DNA of 64,000 nt from Phoronis australis (Eukaryota > Phoronida > Phoronidae): assembly GCA_002633005.1 (NCBI GenBank), contig NMRA01000120.1, positions 858,353 to 922,352 on the forward strand, read 5' to 3'. Numbering within the stretch: position 1 is the first letter of the stretch; each line of letters opens with the position of its first letter. The notes beneath the pieces were generated by a model that had not been told where the DNA came from, did no database searches, and saw nothing but the letters and a program-made list of their open reading frames with translations. This document shows, one piece after another, positions 12,401 through 24,400 of the stretch. A program made the translations under genes and the position numbers.

Positions 12401-15400
12401 AAAGACATTATCACGTGATAAGTTACATTTGGTGCGGACGTGTCAAACGATTTTGAACAAGTAAGTGAAGTACGAAAGGCAAAACTTGGGGGTTTTACTT
12501 AGCATCAGTTTGAGTTCTTGTTTGCAGCAAGGCAATGTCGACTGAATTATGTTGAAGTGTAAATAAAAACACGTGTAACCGTTTCAAATCACCATTCTTA
12601 CTGTTAAGCAAGAGTAATCGTATGAGCGGTATGTATGATGCTCCAATTTTTTCCAGTCAATCTTAACACGAAATTAACACCAAAAGTACAGCATCTGTTA
12701 CACAGTTTGTTATTTGACCTATGGTCATCCATTTTACATAAAACAGATCCCAGGCCTGAGGTCCATAGAGGAAAGAATGTCGGGAAATAAGCTAGTGTGG
12801 ACACGTGTTCTGCATGTAATACATGGCGATGTCTTGCGTTTTCGCGATGTTCTAGCTTCTACCGAACGCACGTCAGGCACATTTATACTTTTTTGTGCTC
12901 TGAGGCACACTGTCCGATACTGCTTTCATGTTTCAATTATTCAATTTTGAATTGCAAATAAAAATGGACTCGTGAAAGTTTTGGTAGTTTTTTTTTGCGT
13001 CACGACTACATTACTGATCACCGTTCTTCAAAGAGCTGTCAAGGAACAAAATGCATGAAACTTCTGTCATTCACAAGCCCATTTGATAGAATATTTGTCA
13101 GTTTCCGTACGACGTTATCATGTTCATATAAGAAATGGGTGTTTAGTGATAATGTATTTACCAACTTTATGACACTACTTGGACCCACAAACAGTAATAT
13201 AATTGCACAGTCACATCACATTTTCAAAAAGTTTGCAGGCCTTGGAATTTTTTCGATTCTATCACGAGGTTAATTTAGCACTTGATTTTTTTTGCTTAAC
13301 GCAATGTTCCAAATACCCAGTTCAGATAGGAACTGAAATTGAAAATAAAACGGCCAGAGTGGGTAACTTGTCGGCCTGTTAACTCGTCCGTCAGACTATA
13401 ACTGAACTGGTGCTAAACGTTCAATTTGCAAGTCTTTGACATAAGAAGTATCCAAAAGTACCATTAACCATATTGACAAAATACTTTAACACTCCGCATA
13501 CAAGCCGTAATGGCAGCAGATCGGTCTAGAAGTCATGAAAAGGGCATATATCAGCGACGTCTTTTTGGCCGTGTTAGTAGGGCGAGGGGCCACCCAAATT
13601 AGCCGAAGTTTATTCTGGAGATCTGTGTTTTGTTTTTTTAGATACGTGTAATTCGAGTACTGCTAGGCTAACTCTAAGACCAACCACGAAGGAGCGTCCT
13701 CGTGGCAACAGTTGGACAGTGTTGTAATTTTTAAAACATTGAATCCTGACCAACACCCTGTGGCTGGCTTGCCGTTATTCCACATGTCGAGGTAGCGGAC
13801 TAGTAGCCACTGACCACGTAGTGAAAGTGACAACTTTACACAAAATAAATGGAAAACCGTGGGTTCGGCCCAACTATACGAGAAAAAAAATTCTACCGAT
13901 CATATCGTGGAGTTGTGCTATAGTAACTTTATTTATTCCTAACAGTATATTCGTAAGACGGAACTTGTACCATTCAACGTGAAAATGGCCAGAGTTCTTA
14001 ACATCAGTTGTTGGCTTCCGCCGGCAACCAAGGCTCCACCTTTCACCACCTTGAAGTGCTTAGCAATTTACTGCCTAATTATTCTCGTTTTTAGTTTTGT
14101 CATTTTATTTTATTTGGCTGAGTCAAAAACGCCAAAATGACGTCATACTAAACAAGCGAATCATAATACTATTATGATAACGGAACTTGACAAAAACTGT
14201 ATAATTATACGAGCTTGGAAATTATGTGAAAAATCTCATTTCAATGTGATAGACTAAAAACTATAAGTGAATCTATCCTATCTGTATCTGTGCCAGGCGG
14301 CTAAACACTCTTCATGTATACTTAAGGAGAGTTTAAGTGTCAACGACAAAAGAGTTTGAAGAGCATTGAAAGCGATTAAATTTGAGACAAGTTTTCCTAC
14401 AACACCGCCATACGCTAGTTTTATTCGAAGCCTGCTGAGTCAAACTAGTGGAACGGACGGAAGCATCTCAACAGGTATGTCAACCTCTCCAAAGTGGGTC
14501 CACAAACTCTTTTCACAACCGTCAATTCAATCAGCTCAAACAGTAATACTCACGCTTGCCAATCTGGCAGAATTTGTACAGAGTTTTCGATTTTCGTAGT
14601 CATACTTACCTTTACAACCACTAAGAGCAGGAGTCCAAAACCCGGAACTTCTAGAGCAGGTGAAAGATTTTGATGTACTTCCATCCGTAAATGCTGCGTT
14701 ACTGACGCACTGCAGTGTGACAGACTGTCCTCTTTCAACCGTTTGGGACGACTGACTTCCACGAACACCAGACACTGCATTTGCGTTCAGGTTACCAAGA
14801 TTTAGCTGACACGGTGGCAAGACTGTGTATAATTGGGATCACTGAATGTTGTTACAATTTTGTGATTTATTGAATCATTTCCAAATTTAAGGATAGGTGT
14901 ATCTCCACTTTATGATTTATTTTACTTTGCTTTTCATCAGGGCAAGTATGTCCTGTTTGAAGGGGTATTTGGCCAGCAATTTTCATTAAGACATATCTTA
15001 AAAACGACGTCCATTTACACAGTTTTAACTGACAGTCAAATAAGACTGATAAGTGTAACTGGAACGTCGTTTCTATTAAACTACGCCTAATAGGATTGTG
15101 GAAACAGGTCTTCCGACGCTATGTTTCAACTACAACAATTTGATTCTATACATAAAGATAGTGTCCCAAATAAAGAATACGAAGTCGTATACCGACCTAA
15201 TTCGGATTGTCCAGACAGGGTTTTTGACAAAATACGCAACTATACTTGTAAATACTTGGTTATCAAGGAACTGCAGCTTGAAGAATCTTTCTGTATTTTC
15301 CGTTTCTTAGAAATACTAAGTCGCGTTTGAAGCTGCCAAAGGTTTTTGAATTGAGGAGTGTCAGAATATATTTGAGCACGTTATATCATCATGTCAGTTC

Positions 15401-18400
15401 ACTTCAATTTTCCTTCGAAACTTTGCATAGCAAAGTTCTCGGAACTCAAAGCTCAATGAAGCGTTAAAGGAGCATGCCACCCAAAAACAACCTAATTTGT
15501 ATCAATTTAAATCGAGTAGTTCTACTTCATAACGACACGTACGGTTGCGTTACCTGACACCTGACGGCAGACGGAGGTGTTGAAATTATCCAATGACGTC
15601 ATCGGTTTCACACGCAGTCTGTTCAGCAGTTCACAACACGGGTTACTGGTGTCAGCTTATCGCTTGAAGTCATCGTTTAACACCAATAAATCATCAAACT
15701 TCGATGTAAAACCCTTAAAACTACACCGAGTTCTTATAAAAACGTGTTGTTTTATTTCGCTCTTACGGATTTATTAGTCTTTGGACACACCGTAGCCTAC
15801 AAAGTTCGGCAAGCCAATAAGGTCCGTAGCAGGAGTTTGGGGTCTGTTCGGAGATAATTTCGAAGCATTTTCCGTGAGATACAGACAGGAGAACCTAGAC
15901 CTGTGTTGTTTAGACTTGTGACTTTTTTAGTTCTAAACACAAAACGCTTGTTAGCCTGGTCAGTGGCTCGGAGCCCGATCAGGCCCGTCGCGGTGCCGGC
16001 CGGATTGACTCCGCGTTATCCCCGTCAGTGGCTCGGAAACTGATCAGACATCACGAACATAAACCAGCCAAAGTTCAGTGGAAACTAAAGTTTCAGTCAA
16101 GAAAATACTATACTAGTGAGCCAAAGTAATGTGCACCTGATTTATTGGTGAATTAGCCACGAAACTGCAAATCTACTTACTCGTCGGGGGCCTCAAATTC
16201 AGGTTCCGCTTTGGCCACAGCACCGTCAGGGTAGAAGTTGTACATTGACAATCATTATTTGAGTAAAGTAAATGTAAATAAAGATTCCCCTAACACCTGG
16301 CCGTGGGATGGAAATCGAGTTGTTTCACAACAGTTTCTGCCAGCAAACACTAAATTAGCACGAGCTCACACGGCCTCGGTGTCCCGGCTATTAGTTTTAT
16401 TGCACCTAAAGCCGGTAACGCAGTGATTTATTCATTGCTGGCTTCTCAAATCATTTGCACTTACGAACACTCCAAAGGCATTACAAATTTCATCTAATGA
16501 GACAGACTTTGTTTCAGTTTTATATAAGTATTGGTTAGGGTGAGAATAATTCATTTGGAAACAGAACGCTCAGTAATAAACGCCAACATGGCAACTCGCA
16601 ATCCCGACTTAGCACGAGCTAGAGCTTATCAGTCCCGACTTCGCAGGTGGATCGTTAAGTTTTAAAGGCTATCAATTCGAGCAGGAATACAGTGATGAAG
16701 AAATACTAGAGAGGCGCCGTGAACAAGCTCAGACAACGGAACGTATGGAGTTATTTGGTAAGCGGTGGCAGTTCGTCAGGCATCGGCTGTCGACGTCTGC
16801 AGGCCACAGACACGGAGATGTTTCGCGGCCTCATACTTGCTATTTACAGCGTACATTTCATTCTTCACTGCCATGAGCCACTTCCTAAGCATTTCGAACT
16901 CTCGAAGAAGTAAAAAACGATATACCCGCTTTCCTCGCAGCTGCTTAGTTCGGACAAGCGGGAACGATGCACCGCAACATAGCGGCATTCACTCTGCATA
17001 TGAACCACTGACGTCGCTAGCGTCGTTTCTCACCTTCTTCACAGGTTAACGCGACACCTCTTGGCGAGGTAAGGTCGACCGTATGCGAGGCGATGTGGAT
17101 ATAGACCGATTAAGACGGCAAAAAAGACTAATTAAATCGGGTGGCATTCTCCTTTAAAAGGCTCGTTTAGCACCTCACCTCATGGGACAGCTATTGCGTG
17201 ACCTATTAAAAGAGGGTAGAATATTGGTTTCAAAGTATTCCTTTAAACTGAAATTCACAATCGATTAAGACAAAAAGATAATCCTTGTTTGGTGTGTATA
17301 TTTTGACTGCGCATTTCTACAGTCTTCCAGTTGGTCACGCTGTATGTGATTAGTAGATTTGATCAAATGGGTAGTTACCTTTACACGGACTCAGTGCAGG
17401 ATTCCACGAGCTGTAACTTGTAGATCTAGAGGTAGAACTAGAGCACGTGAAGACCTTCGATGATGTTCCATCCGTGAAGACCTTGCTGTCTTTGCAAACA
17501 AGTGTCACAGACTGGCCCCTGCGTATAGTCTTCGGTTGGTTTCCACTCACAACCGCGTTCAAACTTGACAAGACAAGTTCGCACGAAGGCAAGGCTTAAT
17601 AAAATGGATTATTGTCATTATCACTTTGACTAGAGATTTCATTGTCATCTCTTCCGAAACTGACAAGCTACAGGTATCTCATGGGGTATCATCAGATATC
17701 TAATTACCTTTGTTAGAGCACGGACTTAGTACAGGACTCCATGAGTTGTAACTTGTAGATCTAGAGGTAGAACTAGAGCACGTGAAGACCTTCGATGATG
17801 TTCCATCCGTGAAGACCTTGCTGTCTTTGCAAACAAGTGTCACAGACTGGCCCCTGCGGATAATCTTCGGTTGGTTTCCACTCTCAATCGTCTGAGTGTT
17901 CAATCTTGTGTTTAACTTTTCCAGGGGAAGTTGGCATGAACGCACACCTGAATAAAAGATTTATTCCGTCATGAATTTGACCGTGCCACGAAGTTCGCGA
18001 ACATTTATGCTTGGCACAGTTTGCCAGTAAGCAAAGTAATCGGTTTACGACATTGATCGATCCGTTGAACACTTAAATGTTTATTTCAAACGGCAGTTTT
18101 CACTTTTAAAAAGATGTTGAATTTGAGTTAAGTATTTTGTGGTTATGCGTGCCTTTGTGTTAACATGTGTGAAATTACAGAGAGCCAAATCTCAATTTCA
18201 CAATTACGTCATGAGAACAGGCAAGCGTTCCTTTAGACTTTAGGTGAACGTTAATTCGCTATAAAACGGCAGGTTTGAACATGTTAAAGAAGATTTACCG
18301 TTCTCGGTGCACTGACTAAGTGTAGGACTCCATGAGGTTAAACTAGTAGAACTATAAGCAGAACTAGAGCATGTGAAGACCATCGATGACTTTCCATTTG

Positions 18401-21400
18401 CGAAGACTTTAATACCGAGGCACTGAAGAGTGATAGTCTGGCCCTTACTGATAATCGTCGGCTTGTTTCCACTAAGGGACAACGTAGTTTTCCATTCGGC
18501 GCTCAGCGTTGTCAAGTCAAGTTTGCACGAAGGCACAACTGAATGAAAATGATTACTAAGGTTATCACTTTGACACTGACACGTTAAATTTGGTGGATGT
18601 GGCAAACGATTTTGAACGTCGTTTTTATTACACTAATAGGATTGTGTAAATAGGTCTCCCAACACGATTTTTCGAAGTAACAATTTGATTATGTTTATGT
18701 TGACAGTGTCCCAAATAAAGAATACGAAGTCGTATACGGAACTAATTTGAAATGTCCAGACAGGGTCTTTGACGGAAATGTGCAACTATTGGTGTAAATA
18801 CTTGGTTATCAAGAAACTGCAGCTTAACGAACCTCTCTGTATTATCCGCTTGTTAGGTTATCATTTAACGATATACCTTGGAATACCAAGTAGCGTTTGA
18901 ATCAGTCAAATGTTTGAGAATTGAGGAGTGTCTGAATGTCTGAATATATTTGAGCACGTTTTATCATCGTCATGTCAATGCCCTTCGATTTTCCATCAAA
19001 ATTTTGCACTGCAAATTTCTTTACTCTGGTCACATACTATTTTGGATTTGACAATTTGAAAATCGTACATAAAGCAAGTTTCAGATCCCTTCTCTACAAT
19101 CTACAACAAATAGAAGGTTTTGGCCTATTTTCCAACGGTTTTTAGGTCAAACGGTTGGGTACATGTAGCCATTTGCTACTATATCCATTTTAACACCTCG
19201 GGTACTTTCGGCGTGAAACGTCATCATACGTTCAACCAATTTCTAGTTTGAAACCTATGTGCCTTGCTATAAGACTGAAGTGTGCACATGCTCGGAACAA
19301 TGTTTACCTCCCAGGGCAGGTTTGAGGCTACACAATAGCGGATTTGCAGCGCAGACGAATTACGCATTGCGCATGTGCGAGTTACTTCCTTCGCGAAGGC
19401 TCATGGGATAGCTTGTGGTCAGGCATGTCTTGAGCAGGCTGGATACTGTGTGCATTTGGAGTGATTTGCAAACTAAAAACCATGTTTCATTTTTTTGCTT
19501 TATAATACCAAGCAAGTCCTTTCTCTCGTTTGTAAACACAGCGTAGCTATGATCAGTGACCGTGTGACCGAGGGCACGACTGTCATCATGTTCATCGGCG
19601 TTGATTTCGAAATCTCCTCCGGGGTTTCAGACAAGTTGAGAGTTCTTGGGTGGCTTAACTTTTGTAACTTTCGCCGTGGATATGCTAGAGACGTTAATTT
19701 TAAGAGGAAACTCCGTCCGAATATTGTTCTCATAAGTCTTTTTTCCACCAGGNACGCAATCGCTTTGAGGCGGGGTTTTGAACCTCATTCATGTCGCGTC
19801 TTTTGAGACATCAGTAAGTTTTTGCGCTTCTCGCATGACCTGTAGTGTGTTACGACACGACTGGTTAATAACACCGAGTACGTAATTTTTTTATATTACA
19901 TAGACGAATCACAAAGTAGTGCGAAGTAGAAATCCATACGCCTTACATTTTATCGTCTGCAAAACACAAATACCAAAAAACCAAACGCGCACCAACCAAG
20001 TACCGGAATTTCGTAAAGGTGACAAGATTATGATTGACAAATCGGGTTTCGCAACTGTACGTACTCCCAGTCGGAAAGACATGCAAAGAATTTCTTAAAC
20101 GGACCAATCTTCGGTGGCGAATTCCATATCCACATTCATTCAAACGGAGACGAACCCCTCCTCAAGAAACGCTTGCCCAGCTGTGCTGTCTCAAGGTCAA
20201 TTTAGTGCTCACGCGTTGGGACTGCTGACTGTTATTTGTAAGCATTTGATAACATTTAAACTTCAAAGACTATTTATTAGATTCTAACTTGAACATTTGT
20301 TACGAAAGCTGAATGTAGTTTACAATTGTTAAGTTTAAAATAAAACTAAACAAAGACTATCTGAGTTCACCTTACATTGCCCAAGCGTGTTTTAACATAA
20401 GTTGCATCATGTGTCATGTGTGCATTTCCTGCCTTCAAGACTAGAGGATCACAAAATACTGAGACTTAACATTTCATGGTCATTGCCTATGGGTTCAAGC
20501 CCTGATACTTACCTCGGTCTTTGCAAGGGATGAGAGCAGGAATCCATGACCCTTCATTCTTAGAGCACAGAAATGATTTTGACGTGGTTCCGTCTGCAAA
20601 CGCCTTGTTGTCAAGGCACTGAAGTGTGACAGATTCCTCTCTGTCGACCGTAATCGATTGCTGTGTTCCGTGTATGCCGCCCACCGTATCAACGTTTAAT
20701 GTGTTCAGATTTAGGAAACATGGTGATAACTCTGTAAGTAGTTGAACGCATTAGATTGAAATAATGGCATTCTCAGGACCTTTTGCCAGATGTTGTTAGA
20801 AAGTAACTCGGTTTTTTTTGGAAAAGGAGGAGACTTTTAGCACTTCAAAAATTTCAGTTCCTACGTGCCAATCAAGTTGTTATACTATCAGGCAATCAGA
20901 GTGCAGGGAAATGTAAACAACTTCCATTATAGTCCCGTGCCTGAGATTTTATTGTATCTGTCAATGTTCTGTAACGTAGAAAATAAACCCGAAACTGAAA
21001 GAGGCGATCCAGATCCTCCTGTGTGTAGAAAAGTCTGGATGTTCCCCCGGCCCTATGTTCTCTCTTCCCGGAGCCTTGTCCATATTTTTTGCATATCAGA
21101 AGTTTATTAAGTCGAAAATGAACAATTGAAAGTGAAACAACTGGATTTGCCTGTTATCTTTGGTAAATTGCTTAATTTTCCATAAGCATCGGCCAAATAT
21201 TATCTTAGTGCCACAATTATATGAAGCAAGCATCAACATGCAACATATATAATGCGTTTCTCGTTACTGTTTCGGCGCACATGCCTAGGCCCATGTACCT
21301 CAGCAGCACCGAAACATCACCCTTTAAACGCAGAAATTAAATTAACGAGTAAAGGGGAACATCGTTGTGCTTGATAAATTTGTCAAAGTTAAAGTTCATT

Positions 21401-24400
21401 TTGTGCGAAAGGCGTCATGTCTTTTTATGTGCAACTTATTAGTAAAGCGGCGTATTTGAAGAGAATGGGCGCTTACTTTTGACTTTTTGTCCTGGCAACG
21501 GCAGAACGTTCACCAGCGCCGACTGAATCTCGTAACCGAGTTTGTTGCCAATCAGACATTGCACCCTGACGGATTTCTGAATATTTAGCAGCTTAAGTTC
21601 GGTGTAGTCACCTCCGTCATACAGCACGACGTCTCCAGTGTGTTCTAAACGATGCAATCATCATCATCATCACCACCTTCGGCATTATTATATGTGTTTC
21701 CATTTTTAATAGACCTACCGTGTTCTTGTAGCCGTTGTCTTTACAGCATTTGAATCTATCTAATAAATCTTTCACGATTGCACGTTTCACTTTAGCTGCC
21801 AAGCTACAAGAATCAACTATAATATCTAGCATGGCTTGATGTTTTAATCACGACAACAGTTCTCTCACTTTAACAGTATCATTCACTTCACAGAGCCTTC
21901 CTGCTCCTCTCGTCCCATCTGCAACTCAATACAAGCTTAATTTTCAACATACTTGTTCTGATCAAGTCACATCATCCCATCAACACAAGGCAATTCTAAA
22001 CCATGACTGTGGAATAATGCGGGCGTTATTCAACTAAGGTCTGATGCTAAATGTCTTTTCAAAATCCAAATTTCCATCGCAGCCACAGTCATCAAAATGA
22101 CAAGACACGGGTCCACACTCAGAGTTGTCTGTGACCCAATAGAATACAAGTGGGTTCACTTTAGACATTCACGCAACAGTAATAACATGATTCTTCTTGC
22201 ACGAACACAGAATTATATCCTTAAAAATTGAAACCCAGTTATTTGAACTGAAAATGCAAAAACAACTCACTGCTATATTCCTTACGAAACTTCAACAAAC
22301 TTTTCGAGAGCTCGAATTTGTGTAGCTCACAAGTATCATTGCTCCTTGATTAGTTCGCTCGGGATAGTAAGACCTTCGTTGTTGAAATTATGTCATATCA
22401 CGAACCTCGTCATTATTGAATTTCCCACTATTATCCAAATAAAGTCGATGTTTTATACAGACTAATCTTGAGGTCTGTTTCATGCAAAGTGAATCAAGAG
22501 TTTTAGGACAGAAATTAGCTCTTACGTTCCCAATTCATTAGTGACCAAAGGTTTAGTGATGCCATTATAAGCGCGTCACAGTCTACAAATAACTTACAGA
22601 AACTACCCTCAGTAACTACAAGGTACTTGTACATTCTCGAGACTTATTAAGTTTGCTCGACTGTGATTTGATTATTTTCCAGCAATACTTCTGTGCTGCG
22701 AAAGACAAAATTTCTGACTGAAGTAAATTAGTAACTTTTCATGAAACAGTCCCCAGTTCTCGAGAAAACCATTTGCAAACTGTTGATCTCTTGGGTCTCC
22801 TAATGCAGTCTGAACTGATGCGAATGAAAATACTGTACCAATAATAGGGAACCACAGAAAGGTTCTGAATGATCAACATCGACAACAGCTATCTCGTCAC
22901 ATCCTGTTTCCAACGGCAATCCACCACAGGTTTTGATGGCGTCTTTTTGAATTGTTCACATGTTGTGCACTCATTGTTAACCAGATGTAGAAATATAAGC
23001 ATTTCATTACAGAGACCAGCACCACTCAGCCATGACTTATCAAAGAAGCATCACCAAACTGTTTGTGTGACTTTTCATAACTCAACTTCTGTTCACCCGA
23101 GCTAGGCAAGATTTCCTCATAAAAGTCTTCACACACGACATCTCCGAGATATCAAACTACGATATGGAGCCTTTCCAAACGTTTCAACGTAAACATTCTT
23201 CAAATCCAACTTTGTCTCAGCTGGCAAAACGGAAACTTTCGTATGCTTTCCAAAACAGATAGGGGATTTTTACCTGTTCCTCCACGTCTCAATGCCGGAA
23301 CTTCATTCTTTACTCTGGTCTAAAGGTGTTACAACATGTAGGAAACTGGGACCTGCCAAAGATACGCTTAATAGACGACTTCCCTAAAGTCAAATAACCA
23401 CAAGATATAATTGCAAGCTGTTTTTTTTTGTCATTCAGTTCATCAGTTGCTGGAAACGTAACCGACGCAACTCCGTCCGCTAACTCTTTATCTTGTGCCC
23501 GATTTCAATTTCAAAAATGTAGTCATTTATTTTGGTACTCTTTTTAACGACCTGGTCAAACCGCTTATCGGCTTCAAATAAGGACCCTTGAGCTCTTCAA
23601 AGAGCCAAAACGTTGTGTCAACTCATCATTGCTATTCAGAGACTTCTCTAATACATTTAAGGCTGCTTGCCGTCCTAAATTTAATATTCAGAGTAGCAGC
23701 CAACGCCCAGTTGTCTTTTGCTTGAGTGGTGACCTTTTTTCAATTTCAATTTTTTCTTTCAGGCTTAATCGTCATTGTCGTCAAATACTGGCGGGTTTTT
23801 GTAATTTTTCCTCCCATTGACAAGTCTGTTACAGTGCTGGCTTTGCTACTTTTGGTAAAGCTCGTATACGCTAAAAACATTTATTGTCGAGACAAATCCG
23901 ACAAAACATGGTGAATGCTACACGATGAAGACAAAACTAACGCTCAGGACCCACCTAATGCGGTCATAAACCCGTCTTCTGTCACTAATCCAACTATTGA
24001 TTAAGACTGTTTGTCTTTTTGAAATTGGTCTCAAATTTTTTCTTACTCAACTTGGAAGTGATCTCAGGGCTTCCAAAGAACTCCTATTTCGCTGTTCTTT
24101 GAGACAATGCACGACGCACAAAGTGACACTCCATGAAAAGGAGGTTGCTCTCAGCCAATAAGTAACTGTCAGTTCTTTCCAAAGACAAAAACCACTTCTC
24201 ATCCGAGTAAGAAACACGTTGAGAAAAGTTTTATGGTGGAAAATGGTCTAAATCATAATGGACACTTTGGAAGGAGCAAGGAATTTAGCTGTGTTAAGTC
24301 ATAAAAAGACATACGGTTTTACATTACTCGACACCCGGAGCAAATACGATTTGTGATTTTAACGATACTTTGAGCTGTCTGCTTCGAGATGTACTTGTAA

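Noticed and set aside
15121-15330. Plus-strand ORF with protein-like sequence (KEYEVVYRPNSDCPDR)
   Set aside because: The paralogous copy at 18.7 kb has frame disruptions and no family motif was recognised; treated as duplicated intron.
205-18538. Each CCP exon as a separate small gene starting at Met
   Set aside because: The apparent starts are GTG, TTG or internal codons; splice sites and phases show internal exons.
20732-21476. A fifth Ig or FN3 exon between Ig4 and CCP exon 1
   Set aside because: I read both strands for Cys/Trp or FN3 landmarks with splice sites and found none.
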